Origin: Erpobdella octoculata
Taxonomy: Eukaryota > Annelida > Clitellata > Hirudinida > Erpobdellidae
Assembly (NCBI GenBank): GCA_963978895.1
Contig: CAXBUH010000076.1
Coordinates: 98,931 to 162,930 of the forward strand
Direction: 5' to 3'
Length of the DNA stretch: 64,000 nt
Under the pieces are notes generated by a model that saw only the letters and a program-made list of their open reading frames with translations, was not told where the DNA came from and ran no database searches. Positions 12,435-22,000 of the stretch are shown one piece after another; position 1 is the first letter of the stretch; every line of letters starts with the position of its first letter. The translations under genes were made by a program, and so were the position numbers.

Positions 12435-12477
12435 TGCTGTCTGTCTATGCTGATTTGTTTACTCACGTTCTCATTTG
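12051..12477. repeat. 37-bp perfect inverted repeat at the LINE 5' end
   Basis: Arms are 12051-12087 and 12441-12477, separated by about 350 bp. The right arm lies in the LINE 5' UTR, so the left arm may be an inverted duplicate of the LINE start. Confidence 0.85.
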
Positions 12478-12630
12478 TTTCTGCGGTTTGCCTTGTTGCT
12501 GAGGAATTAGCAGTTGTGAAAACTGAACAAAACTTTCTTAGTTTTTTGACTGCGTACATTCCGTTACTTTTTTTGTGTAAATTAGTGTTTATTGTGAACT
12601 TACATAGGAGCGCCTGTATTATCGCTCGTC

Positions 12631-13644
12631 ATGACCGATGCTTTGAAAACCCGTAAAGACTCTAAACAAGAGGTTACTGAAATTGCCCTCAAATTAGGGC
12701 TACATATGTGCGAGAAATGCTCAAGGGGCAACGCTGACGTTATGAATGGACTCCTTCTGAGAATACACACTGACGATGAAGTCAAGACGGGAAAACTTGA
12801 GGCTATATCACAGGAGATTCAAGAAATCAAAGAGATCACGAAGAGAAACCTCGCGGAGAGATCAGCAAACTTTGATGCTGAGAAGCTAGAGCTCTCACTT
12901 GGCAAAGTAAAGCTTGACGAGATCATGGATGAACTGAAGTGCCTCGGCAGGAAAATAGAAGATCTCGACATAAAACCTCTTTCAAATAAGCTGAAAGAGG
13001 TCGACACTGCCAACAAGAAATGGTCAGACCTATTCAAGGAAAAAGTCGATGTGCTAGTCGACGATGTTAGAAAAGTCCATAGTTCTGTTCTGAGCAAAAA
13101 AGATGACCATGCGGCTGATCTACAACTCTGTCTGGGGAAGGCACTGGATCATCAAAGGCGGGTCGACAAGGACGAGGAGGTTGAGAGGTGCAGAAGAAGA
13201 ACCAGCGTAATTGTCCATGGTCTGAAGGAGTCGGATGCTGCGGACCCTGGACATCGCCGAGGGGACGATAAAGAATTAATAGAAAACATCCTAAAAGAGA
13301 TTTCATGCAGTGACGTCGGAATAGCTAATGTTATCCGACTTGGAAAGAAGGCTGATAATGTCGACGAGCCTGTCAAACCAAGACCCTTGAAGTTGGTGCT
13401 GGACACAGAGGAGCACAAACAGCAGCTGTTGGCGCGTGCAAAAAACTTGAGGACGATCAAGGAAGGAGGATGGTCGATGGTGTTCATCCACCAAGACCTG
13501 ACGCCAAAAGAGAGAGAAACAAGAAAGCTCCTGGTCGAAAAAATGAAGTCACGGCTGCGGAGCGGGGAAACAAACCTCAGAATCTCGGACGGCAGAATTG
13601 TGACCAGAAGAGCCCCCAGTGGGGCAAAAAATCAAAGTGCTTGA
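12631..13644 (+). CDS. LINE ORF1 protein (coiled coil plus RNA-binding-like domain)
   Basis: This is a 337-residue nucleic-acid-binding partner of the LINE ribonucleoprotein. Residues about 40-160 are highly charged with heptad-like spacing (EAISQEIQEIKEITKRNLAE), as expected of a trimerising coiled coil. Residues about 190-320 resemble the ORF1 RRM/C-terminal fold: TSVIVHGLKES, then IANVIRLGKK, RPLKLVLDTEEHKQQLLARA, and FIHQDLTPKERE. The start at 12631 follows a TTATCGCTCGTC leader and is the first ATG in frame. Its 3' end overlaps the open frame of ORF2 by up to 175 bp, so ORF2 may start internally or by reinitiation. Confidence 0.85.
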   Translation: MTDALKTRKDSKQEVTEIALKLGLHMCEKCSRGNADVMNGLLLRIHTDDEVKTGKLEAISQEIQEIKEITKRNLAERSANFDAEKLELSLGKVKLDEIMDELKCLGRKIEDLDIKPLSNKLKEVDTANKKWSDLFKEKVDVLVDDVRKVHSSVLSKKDDHAADLQLCLGKALDHQRRVDKDEEVERCRRRTSVIVHGLKESDAADPGHRRGDDKELIENILKEISCSDVGIANVIRLGKKADNVDEPVKPRPLKLVLDTEEHKQQLLARAKNLRTIKEGGWSMVFIHQDLTPKERETRKLLVEKMKSRLRSGETNLRISDGRIVTRRAPSGAKNQSA

Positions 13645-16580
13645 TCAAGAAAAATTGTGGTTGTTCTGGAGTCGACCGCTGCTATCGTCATCTGGGACCA
13701 ACCACTGAACGCGAATCTTACTCTGGTCTAGCCGGACAATCTATCCCCGCTGCATGTCTCAATGTTAGGTCTATTAAAAACAAAACTGCTATCGTTGCGA
13801 ATATCATAAATGAAAACAAGTTATCAATCCTCGGCTTAACTGAAACCTGGCACGAGAGTTATGAAGATGTTGCACTGAAAAAGATTACTTTGCCCGGCTA
13901 CCGTTGCATCGAATCCGCCAGAAGGTCTGATGAAACGTGTCGCACATATGGTGGAATTGCGGTTATTTACAAGGACACGCTGTCTGCCAAGCCACACCCT
14001 CTGGGTTCCAAGCCAGCTACATTCGAGATCACGTCTATAATGTTTTCGTCTTTGAAAACGAATTTTATCTTTTTGGTGATATACCGCCCTGGAGGCAATC
14101 CCGTGAGTGATTTGTTCTTCACGGAGTTTGAGAGCATATTGGAGACCCTGGCAACTTACAACCTCCAAATCATTATTACCGGCGATCTTAACGTCAGGGT
14201 CAACATCTCCAATGACCCCCACTCCATCCGTTTTCTCAGCCTCATACGTTCATTTGGATTTATTCAGTCTGTCGTCGGCCCTACGCATACGCATGGTAAC
14301 ACTCTGGACTTGGTCATTACCCGATCAGATCTTCCCCCTCCATCTATCATCGTTGATCTACCACAGGTGTCAGATCACTCGCTTGTGCGTTTCCGGATCC
14401 CGGTCCGTCATCCTCCCCCGCTGCTTATCGACGTCAACACCCGGGCTTGGAGATGTTTCGACCCAGAGCAATTCCGTTCTGATTTACAGGGAAGTTCTCT
14501 GTGTAATCCGGCGGTCTACGAGACGATGTCAATCAGTCAGGTTCTTGAGACTTTCGACACAACCTTGTCATCACTTCTTCACAAACATGCCCCGCCTCGT
14601 GTTGCCAGGCTGCGCGACCGGCCCCTCACCCCATGGTTTGACTCTGAATGCGCTGCCTTAAAACGAAGATCGAGGAAGTTAGAAAGACGTTATAGACGAA
14701 CACAAGATCCCATCGATCGCACTTCATGGATCAACCACGTGCGAACGTCTCATGACCTTTACAGACAGAAACAAAATCTCTACTGGAAGATGAAGATTGA
14801 CGACAGCCGAGGGAGTCCTGGGAGATTATGGCGGACATTATCTGGGGTGCTCGGTCGGGTTCAGAGCAACCCTATTTCGCCAAAAGATCTTACAGCCAAT
14901 GATTTCTCGAGAGCGCTCAATGATAAGATAAGAGATATCCGCCAGTCTACGTCACATGCTTCCAGTCCACGATTCGACCCCGGCTGTTGTTCCTGCGACC
15001 TGCTGAGGTTTAAACCTGTGAGTGTCGACGACATTACCCGGCTCATCAAATCTTCACCAAACAAAAATTGTTCCATGGACCCAATACCGACATGGATGAT
15101 TAAGCAATACTCTAGTGAACTGGCACCGTTTGTGACATTCCTGGTAAATTCATCGCTAGAGCGGGGACAATTTCCTCCTGCCCAGAAAAATGCTGTCATC
15201 ACACCGATCCTGAAGAAGCTGAATCTAGATCCGCTCAACACCGGTAACTACCGCCCAATCTCGAATCTGTCCTATCTGTCAAAACTACTGGAACGATGCG
15301 TAGCCGCCCAGATAAACATCTACCTCGGTGAAAACAACCTTCTCCCGATGTTTCAGTCGGCGTACAGAAATCAGCACTCCACTGAAACTGCTGTCCTGAA
15401 GGTACTGTCTGATATTTACGCTGCGGCTGTTTCGGGTCGGATCACGCTACTGGGACTTCTGGACCTCTCCGCTGCTTTCGACACTGTTGACCATCAAATT
15501 TTGGTCAACAGGCTCCATTTCTCGTATGGTTTCGGAGACGTCGTCCTCGAATGGTTTCGTTCCTATTTGACTGATCGGTCCCACTGCATTCGCTCCGGAG
15601 GTGTTTTGTCCACGCCTACCTCTGTCCTGTGTGGCGTCCCGCAGGGATCCGTTCTGGGCCCGTTGTTGTTTCTTCTCTATTCCGCGGACGTCCTACATAT
15701 TGCCACGAAACATCGGTTTTCTGTCCATTCTTATGCTGACGACCTGCAGATTTACGATCACTCCCCGTCAGCGTCGTGTTCCGATCTGGTCCCTAGGATG
15801 TCTGCATGTATCAGCGAGATTGGCACTTGGATGGCGAGCAATCGCATGCAACTCAATCCTTCTAAGACCGAAGTGATCTGGTTGGGCTCGCCTGGTCGAC
15901 TCAGCTTCTGTCCGAAGGGGGATCTGGTCATCGCTGGTGTCTCAGTCAGGCCCTCCACTTATGTTCGTAATCTTGGCGTGATGGTCGACAGTAGGTTGTC
16001 TATGGAAGCACACATCTCTCATCTTACTCGTTCATGCTTCTATCATCTCCGTCAACTGCGCGTCGTCCGCCGTAGCCTCACCATGGACTCCGCCCATTCA
16101 CTCATCAGAGCACTCGTGCACAGCCGGCTTGATTACTGTAATGGTGTCATGGCCGGACTTAGACAGTTTCAAATCAACAGGCTCCAATCCATTCTCCGAG
16201 CAGCCGCTCGTCTTGTTCTTCAGCTGCCCGGCTGGTCTCCCGTATCAGATCTCATGCGGACGCAACTTCACTGGCTCCCTTTCCCGCAGAGAATTCAGTT
16301 CAAGTTGGGTCTGATGGTACACAAGTGCCTCCACCACACGGCTCCGGTCTACCTGCAGCAATTGTGTGTACCGATCTCAACGCTTGCTGGTCGGTCCCAC
16401 CTTCGATCGGCGGCGGCTGGCGACTTGTTCGTTCCATCGTCAAAGACAACGACTCTCGGCAGGCGCGGATTCTCTACTGCTGGTCCAGTTGTTTGGAACA
16501 GCCTATCTGCTGACCTGAGGAATCCAGCTTTGGACCTCGGCGGTTTCAGGAAGCTGCTTAAGACCGAACTTTATTCCTAA
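13470..16580 (+). CDS. LINE ORF2: AP endonuclease and reverse transcriptase
   Basis: This 1036-residue enzyme would nick target DNA and copy the LINE RNA by target-primed reverse transcription. Endonuclease motifs in order: CLNVRSIKNK (about residue 94), LTETW (about 127), ITGDLNVRV (about 235) and VSDHSLVRF (about 302). Reverse transcriptase motifs: NYRPISNLSYLSKLLER (about 592), LLDLSAAFDTVDH (about 660), CGVPQGSVLGPLLF (about 720) and YADDLQIY (about 755). A C-terminal extension contains LDYCNGVMAGL. The wording of the reverse transcriptase motifs is that of the CR1/L2 group. No stop or frameshift is seen. The first methionine at 13470 lies inside ORF1 and residues 1-90 are unlike endonuclease, so the true start may be later. 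Confidence 0.92.
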   Translation: MVDGVHPPRPDAKRERNKKAPGRKNEVTAAERGNKPQNLGRQNCDQKSPQWGKKSKCLIKKNCGCSGVDRCYRHLGPTTERESYSGLAGQSIPAACLNVRSIKNKTAIVANIINENKLSILGLTETWHESYEDVALKKITLPGYRCIESARRSDETCRTYGGIAVIYKDTLSAKPHPLGSKPATFEITSIMFSSLKTNFIFLVIYRPGGNPVSDLFFTEFESILETLATYNLQIIITGDLNVRVNISNDPHSIRFLSLIRSFGFIQSVVGPTHTHGNTLDLVITRSDLPPPSIIVDLPQVSDHSLVRFRIPVRHPPPLLIDVNTRAWRCFDPEQFRSDLQGSSLCNPAVYETMSISQVLETFDTTLSSLLHKHAPPRVARLRDRPLTPWFDSECAALKRRSRKLERRYRRTQDPIDRTSWINHVRTSHDLYRQKQNLYWKMKIDDSRGSPGRLWRTLSGVLGRVQSNPISPKDLTANDFSRALNDKIRDIRQSTSHASSPRFDPGCCSCDLLRFKPVSVDDITRLIKSSPNKNCSMDPIPTWMIKQYSSELAPFVTFLVNSSLERGQFPPAQKNAVITPILKKLNLDPLNTGNYRPISNLSYLSKLLERCVAAQINIYLGENNLLPMFQSAYRNQHSTETAVLKVLSDIYAAAVSGRITLLGLLDLSAAFDTVDHQILVNRLHFSYGFGDVVLEWFRSYLTDRSHCIRSGGVLSTPTSVLCGVPQGSVLGPLLFLLYSADVLHIATKHRFSVHSYADDLQIYDHSPSASCSDLVPRMSACISEIGTWMASNRMQLNPSKTEVIWLGSPGRLSFCPKGDLVIAGVSVRPSTYVRNLGVMVDSRLSMEAHISHLTRSCFYHLRQLRVVRRSLTMDSAHSLIRALVHSRLDYCNGVMAGLRQFQINRLQSILRAAARLVLQLPGWSPVSDLMRTQLHWLPFPQRIQFKLGLMVHKCLHHTAPVYLQQLCVPISTLAGRSHLRSAAAGDLFVPSSKTTTLGRRGFSTAGPVVWNSLSADLRNPALDLGGFRKLLKTELYS

Positions 16581-16655
16581 ATTTATGATTTGACGCGACG
16601 CGCTTTTGTGACTTTTTAAAAAAAGCGCATTATAAATTTACATTTAATAATAATA

Positions 16656-17007
16656 ACTTGAAAAAGAGATTTTTTACAAGTTACGAAACAAACAGTATGC
16701 ACAAAAACAACAAAGACAATAACCTTCAAAGCAGAAGTCAAATTTCTAGAATAAAAAATCTACAGTGCAAAATCAAGACGCCTATTCTTGCTGGCTGCGA
16801 ATCTGTTAATAACATTATCTGTGTTCTAAAAGCAATACATTATGGATATATAATAATGTTAAGCCAGTTAAACACTCATCTGTGGTTCTGTTCAGGTGGT
16901 CAAGCAGAAGGAAGTGCTGGAGGGACTGAAGTTCGAAAAAGGAAGACTTTTTTTGACTATCTTCAGTCTGCAGTCATTTTTTGATATCTTTAATAATTTA
17001 TTAATGA
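16656..17007. other. No confident feature
   Basis: A 108-codon open frame is present, but I recognise nothing in it, composition does not support coding, and no splice logic fits. Confidence 0.4.
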
Positions 17008-18000
17008 CTAGCGGGGTTACCCGGCGTTGTCCGGGATTTTAGAGGTTTTTTTTTTATCTTTTTTATCTCTCTCGCTCACGTTTCCATCTCCGCTCAAACG
17101 GAAATTCAATATCTTTAATTTACATGAAAGATAAATGGAGTTATTCACTGTAAAGCATTCTGATAAACTGTTTTTTGTTTGTTTCGCGGTGCATAAATGT
17201 ACAGCGATGTCCATGCGTGATACATGGAAACTCCAAGTTAATTCCGCAAATTCCAAACACTGGCCTTGTGATTTATTGTCATTGCAAATGTCAGCCGCAC
17301 AGGTAATTGTAACCTTTTAAAATCGAAAGGCAAATCAGTTGGAGTCATCGGTATACGCGGGATCAAAACATTCTCTCCTTAGTATTTACCATTTAGAATC
17401 GTTGCCTCGATCACATTATTCATTAGCTTTTTCACAGCCAGTCTCGTACTCTTGCACAATCGAGGTTGATTAATGGTACGCAACATTATGATAACTGAAC
17501 CCACTTTTAATAGCAAATTGTGAGGTGGTAGTCCAGGAAATTCTAGTGAATTCAAAAATCCTGTAAGATAGTTGACTACGCCATCGTTATTGACAACTGT
17601 GTCGACTCATTTGAAGGAAACCAACTGTACCGGAAGAAAATTTTGAATGATCCCATTGACATCGACATCTTTGCTTTTTGCTGCCAATATTGCTCGTGTG
17701 TTGAGCCAATTATGGTTTTCGCCCTTTGTCCTGAAAAACACTGAATAAGCTCCTCTTTCCAGTCCGCTACGTTATAGAAATTGGTGGGTAATGCAATTAA
17801 TCCAGTCGAGGTATCAACTTCGACTTTCCCATTACGAATATCTAACAATTGCTTCGAAAACATATCTGCATTTGATTATGTTGCAAAAACACTCGCATGT
17901 TAGTCGTCAGTTGTAACATGCCGCCATAAATTTGATGACTTGTTATGTGTTTATTTCGTCAGCTGCAGTTGATCGGGGAATAACTGGAAGAATATATATA
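17008..18000 (-). mobile_element. Remnant of an autonomous Helitron (3' part)
   Basis: Reading leftward, this runs from helicase coding sequence into a 3' UTR and then the family A terminus: hairpin CCCGGACAACGCCGGG followed by TAACCCCGCTAG, with CTAG at 17011-17008 and T beyond. The terminus matches the non-autonomous copies, so this is the best candidate in the window for the source of their transposase. It is truncated at 18000 by the end of the next Helitron. Confidence 0.82.
17140..17985 (-). pseudogene. Helitron PIF1-like helicase, C-terminal fragment
   Basis: The minus strand encodes, through several stops and shifts, recognisable Helitron helicase segments. In order these are STAADEINT (about 17965), FSKQLLDIRNGKVEVDTSTG (17863), LPTNFYNVADWKEEL, FLNSLEFPGLPPHNLLLKVG and IIMLRTINQPRLCKSTRL. 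Then come AVKKLMNNVIEATIL, LIPRIPMTP, LPFDFKRLQLPVRLTFAMTI and AWTSLYIYAP near the end. These are the final helicase motifs of the PIF1-like domain that Helitron RepHel proteins carry; the Rep nuclease part is absent. The helicase VI-like motif after AMTI is damaged. It is non-functional but diagnostic. Confidence 0.85.
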
Positions 18001-18414
18001 CTAGCGGGGGTGCCCGGCGTTGCCCGGGGTTTTTAGAGGTTTTTAAAATGTTTGTCTCTCTCGCCCAGGTTTCCTTCCCCACTTGCTTTCCCGCTCCCTT
18101 TGGCTTTCCCGTTCCCGGTTGCTTTCCCGCTTCCGGTCGCTTTTCCGCTCCCGTTTGCTCTCCCGTTCCCGGTCGATTTCCCATTCCCAGTCACCTTTCC
18201 GTTCCCTGTCGCTTTCCCGTTCTCGCTCACGCTTGCTCTCCCATACCCGTTCTCGCTCGCGCTCATTTTCGTTCTTTCCTAACTTCTTTTAGCCCATAAA
18301 ACGTAAAATAGATTTGCTAAAACTGGCTAAATCTTGCTTGAAGCCTTCAAACGTTGTTACGTAAACTAGATTTGAATTTTATCACGCAATTACCGATTAG
18401 AATTTTATTATGCA
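18001..18414 (-). mobile_element. Helitron A copy, 3' part, interrupted by a DNA transposon
   Basis: CTAG at 18001-18004 and the GC hairpin (CCCGGCGTTGCCCGG on the plus strand) mark the 3' end on the minus strand. An 18-bp purine/pyrimidine minisatellite and the conserved block AACGTAAAATAGATTTGCTAAAAC follow. Further sequence continues on the far side of the insertion after 20505. The same conserved block is at 5830, 48080, 31290 (fragment) and 61707 (fragment). Confidence 0.8.
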
Positions 18415-18423
18415 CCCCCGAAC

Positions 18424-20496
18424 GCATATTCGCCAATGTCCGACGGTATAAGACAGGAAGATAAATAATACCACCTGATTGGATAATTTTGAATTCAAAA
18501 GTCACATAAATTATGCGAATATATAGACGCGCTTTGTTTTCCGATGTTGTTTATTTTACAGTCGTTGGCCGTTATGGGTTTTTCCGGTGGATAAAGATTG
18601 ACAAAGTTGCCGACTAAGTTATTCGAAACTCCATGTATGTAACTAAATAGTTAAATAGACTAGAAAATTCAACTTGTCATTCTGTCAATCAGAGATAACC
18701 AATATTTGGAATAAAGGTTTTCCAATCATATAAGCCAAGCCTAGTCAATAAACTGAAACACAAATAAACTATTTTAATTATAAATTTACTGACAAATAAT
18801 AACTTGATAAAAGTTTACCAAATTGAATTTGATTTTTTTTAGTAAATTAATAATGCAAAAGGCTTCTATTCTAAACAAAAAATATCATTACAAACAGTTA
18901 TTCTAATCAAAAAAATTATGATACTGTGCAATTTAACTCAGTTGTTTATTTAATGCAGAAATGGCTTAACTAAGTTGTTCATGGAAATAAATAGGACTAG
19001 TTAGAACATATCTGAAACTTTCCCAGGAGATTGATAATATATTTTCAACCAAATTGTACTCTGTCAGCATGCTAAGGACAAGCATGTGATAAGAGTGCAT
19101 AGTAACACTGATTTCTTTAAGACCTAAACAAACAGACACATAAGCAAAACAGCGTGAACAATTTTGCTTCATTGCTTTGATCCAAAACATTTTTTCAAAG
19201 TTCAAACTCTAGCATTATTTGTTTTAATAAATTCATGAATTGTCTTGAGTTGACAATATTTCAGTATTCAGTGTTGTTTAATTATTAGACTTCCCAGTTA
19301 TTAGTGCAGAAATAATTGTGTTTTAATTTTTTATATTGGCCTCATAATCAAGAACTGAGATAATTTTGTAATATAATAAAGCTGAATAGTTATTCTATTG
19401 TTCTCAATTAAATCAAAGAAATCAATAAAACTGATAATTTTCTAATGATTTTTAATCATCTAAATCTAAAATGTCATGTTACTCATAATACATTTGAAGC
19501 CTAAAAATGTTGCATTAGTTTAAAAATATCTAAATTTTTGTTAGTAACTAAAATTTGTTAGTTTTTTCATATGCATGTGAGATTAGCTGAGTTATTTATT
19601 TATCTGCAACAGAAACATGACAAAAGGTCTTTAATGTTACAGGTCCAACAAGTTTTTATTTGGTGTATATGGCAAAGGCAGTTGTAAAAAAATAATTGTG
19701 GAGACAAGCTATATCAAAGTAGATACAAAAATGTGTAGGGCCTTTTTTGTCTAAATGGCTCAATATAGAAGCCACATACAAATATTAGAATGATTGTAAG
19801 AACTATTATAAGTATCAATAAAAATAGTATTAAAACAATTGTATTAAAATAGTATTAAAACAATAGTATTAAAATAGTATTAAAACAATAGTATTAAAAT
19901 AGTATTAAAACAATAGTATTAAAATAGTATTAAAACAATAGTATTAAAATAGTATTAAAACAATAGTATTAAAATAGTATTAAAACAATAGTATTAAAAT
20001 AGTATTAAAACAATAGTATTAAAATAGTATTAAAACAATAGTATTAAAATAGTATTAAAACAATAGTATTAAAATAGTATTAAAACAATAGTATTAAAAT
20101 AGTATTAAAACAATAGTATTAAAATAGTATTAAAACAATAGTATTAAAATAGTATTAAAACAATAGTATTAAAATAGTATTAAAACAATAGTATTAAAAT
20201 AGTATAAAACAATAATTTTCAGCTGTAAATAACTTATGGCCTACAGTCCAAAGAATCATGTTATTTTTAAATAAAAATTATTATTAATCATAAAATTATG
20301 TATAGTTATTTCTAAATAAAAGTGTAAAGGTTAATTTGACCAAAATAAAAAAAATTTCAAACGAAAATATTAGCAAGCTTCAAGAGCATAATGTATGCAA
20401 ATATGGATAGATATCTATGGTTGTCATTTAAAACTATCCAATCATATGATAGTATTTGCCTCCCTGTCTTATACCGTCGGACATTGGCGAAAATGC
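18424..20496. mobile_element. 2,073-bp DNA transposon with 9-bp target duplication (Mutator-like)
   Basis: Terminal inverted repeats of about 70 bp begin GCATATTCGCC on the left and GCATTTTCGCC (reverse complement) on the right. They share 29 consecutive identical bases including GTCCGACGGTATAAGACAGG. Both flanks are CCCCCGAAC (18415-18423 and 20497-20505), a perfect 9-bp target duplication. Long inverted repeats plus a 9-bp duplication point to the Mutator-like (MULE) superfamily. No transposase is recognisable, so it is non-autonomous. The inside is AT-rich and holds a 25-bp tandem array at 19825-20208. Confidence 0.85.
19825..20208. repeat. 25-bp tandem repeat, about 15 copies
   Basis: The unit reads AAAATAGTATT then AAAACAATAGTATT. 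Copies are virtually identical apart from the first and last. It lies inside the 2,073-bp transposon, towards its right end. Confidence 0.97.
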
Positions 20497-20505
20497 CCCC
20501 CGAAC

Positions 20506-20757
20506 CTATTTAACTATTAAAAATAAATAACCAAGATTCAGTAAACAACGTATTCGGTTGAATTTCAGTTGTAAATATGTATTAATATAAAATTATTAAT
20601 AAATAAAATAAAATAAAATTCTACATTTTTTGTTAACATTTAATTCATAGAATGAAAAAAACTCGTCACCTTAATAACCAAAACTATTCGGCTTAATAAA
20701 TAACCAAAATTCAGTAAATAACGTATTCCGTTCAATTTTAGTTGTAATTATTATTAA
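20506..20757. other. Sequence flanking the transposon, likely Helitron body
   Basis: Two diverged copies of a segment containing AATAACCAA, TTCAGTAAA and AACGTATTC occur at about 20525-20580 and 20695-20750. No ORF is present. Confidence 0.4.
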
Positions 20758-21031
20758 CTAGCGGGGGCACCCGGCGTTACCCGGGGTTTTTAGAGGTTTT
20801 TCTAATGTTTGTCTCTCTCGCTCCGGGTTCCTTCACCGCTTTCCCGTTCCTTTTCCGTTCCCGGTCACTTTCCCGCTCTCGGTCGTTTTCCAGCTCCCGG
20901 TCATTTTCCCGCTCTCGGTCGTTTTCCAGCTCCCGGTCACTTTCCCGCTCCGGGTTGCTTTCCCGTTCTCGGTCGCTTTCCTTTTCCCGCTCTATCTTTC
21001 GCTCTCAGTTGGCTTCCCGTTTTCGCTCATT

Positions 21032-21035
<4 letters not shown>
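20758..21035 (-). mobile_element. Helitron A copy, 3' part
   Basis: CTAG at 20758-20761 and the hairpin CACCCGGCGTTACCCGG define the 3' end on the minus strand. The minisatellite (TTCCCGCTCTCGGTCG type) follows and is cut by a (TA) tract at 21036. Confidence 0.8.
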
Positions 21036-21070
<35 letters not shown>

Positions 21071-21073
<3 letters not shown>

Positions 21074-21165
21074 AGACTCTACTAGGAATCGAACCCACGT
21101 GTCTACGGCAACACCGCCTTGCCTAAATGCAAGCGCTCTTCCCAACTGAGCCACCGACCATCCCC
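21071..21165 (-). repeat. tRNA-derived SINE-like sequence, copy 1
   Basis: The minus strand has an A-box (GTGGCTCAGTTGGGAAGAG) and a B-box (GGGTTCGATTCC) with a variable-region block GGCGGTGTTGCCG, then AGTAGAGTCTTAC and (TA)n. It is about 95% identical to 21418-21507. The (TA) tract lies on the side after the B-box. Confidence 0.7.
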
Positions 21166-21287
21166 AAAAAAGGATGGCTAGAAGTCCCAGTCTTTCGGAG
21201 CTACTTAACATTAGACTACGACTATGATAGGCTCAGAACTCCTTATTTCGGTTCGACAACTAGACTAGACTGCTGCCAGATAGGTAA

Positions 21288-21327
21288 TTTATGAAGTGAA
21301 ACATTGCGTTGAAATGTTTCACTTCAT

Positions 21328-21330
<3 letters not shown>
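21288..21330. repeat. Perfect 18-bp stem hairpin next to (TA)n
   Basis: TTTATGAAGTGAAACATT at 21288-21305 pairs exactly with 21313-21330, leaving a 7-nt loop. A (TA)n tract of about 85 bp starts at 21331. Confidence 0.9.
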
Positions 21331-21417
<87 letters not shown>

Positions 21418-21419
<2 letters not shown>

Positions 21420-21505
21420 ACTCTACTAGGAATCGAACCCACGTGTCTACGGCAACACCGCCTCGCCTAAATGCAAGCGCTCTTACCAACTGAGCCACCG
21501 ACCAT

Positions 21506-21507
<2 letters not shown>
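21418..21507 (-). repeat. tRNA-derived SINE-like sequence, copy 2
   Basis: It has the same A- and B-box blocks as copy 1 (GTGGCTCAGTTGGTAAGAGC and GGGTTCGATTCC) and is again followed on the minus strand by AGTAGAGTCTTA and a long (TA) tract. No intact acceptor stem is seen. Confidence 0.7.
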
Positions 21508-21539
<32 letters not shown>

Positions 21540-21543
<4 letters not shown>

Positions 21544-21895
21544 CCCGCTCCGCTCATTTTGCGACGGATTTCAATTTTTTTTCTCTATATTTGATTTTTG
21601 ACTCCCAAGGTTGTGTGAAAATTTCATTACGATCGGATGAATTGTGTAGCAATGCATAAAGGACATACATACGAACATTCATTATTATATATATAGATAT
21701 ATATATATATATTTATAGTTTCCGCTCGCTCATCCGCTCCGCTTCGCTCATTTTGTGACGGATTTCAAATTTGTTTCTCTATATTTGATTCCCCTTGACT
21801 CTCAAGGTTGTGTGAAAATTTCATTACGATCGGATGAATGGTGTAGCAATGCATAAAGGATGTACATATATACATACAAACATTCATCTATATTA
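21540..21895 (-). repeat. Two Helitron A 5'-end leaders in tandem
   Basis: Two copies (21540-21695 and 21716-21895) of the leader found at 5201-5400 lie in minus orientation. On the plus strand the shared block reads ATTTTGTGACGGATTTCAAA through AAAATTTCATTACGATCGGA. Copy 1 starts at TCTATATATATAATAATGAA (minus, near 21694), the Helitron TC terminus. Confidence 0.7.
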
Positions 21896-21907
21896 TAGTA
21901 GCCCACG

Positions 21908-22000
21908 TCACTCACTCACACTCACTCACTCACTCACTCACTCACTCACTCACTCACTCACTCACTCACTCACTCACTCACTCACTCACTCACTCACTGA
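21908..22000. repeat. (CACT)n microsatellite
   Basis: About 22 perfect CACT/TCAC units next to a Helitron leader; comparable to the (TGAC)n tract of Helitron B. Confidence 0.97.

Larger units (their letters stand above)
12435..16655 (+). mobile_element. Full-length-looking L2/CR1-type LINE
   Basis: The unit has a short 5' UTR, ORF1 (12631-13644), an overlapping ORF2 (13470-16580) with endonuclease and reverse transcriptase, and a short 3' UTR. The 3' UTR contains a hairpin (GCGCTTTT ... AAAAAGCGC, about 16598-16628) and ends in TAATAATAA. That hairpin plus trinucleotide tail is characteristic of L2-type LINEs. Both ORFs are uninterrupted, so this copy may be young. The 5' boundary is uncertain. 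Codon use and GC content are clearly higher than in the flanking AT-rich DNA. Confidence 0.88.

Noticed and set aside
19825..20208. CRISPR-like array of 25-bp repeats
   Set aside because: Units are contiguous with no unique spacers, and the context is a eukaryotic transposon.
21071..21507. Functional tRNA genes
   Set aside because: A- and B-boxes are present, but a consistent acceptor stem and anticodon arm could not be drawn, and copies are dispersed with (TA) tails.
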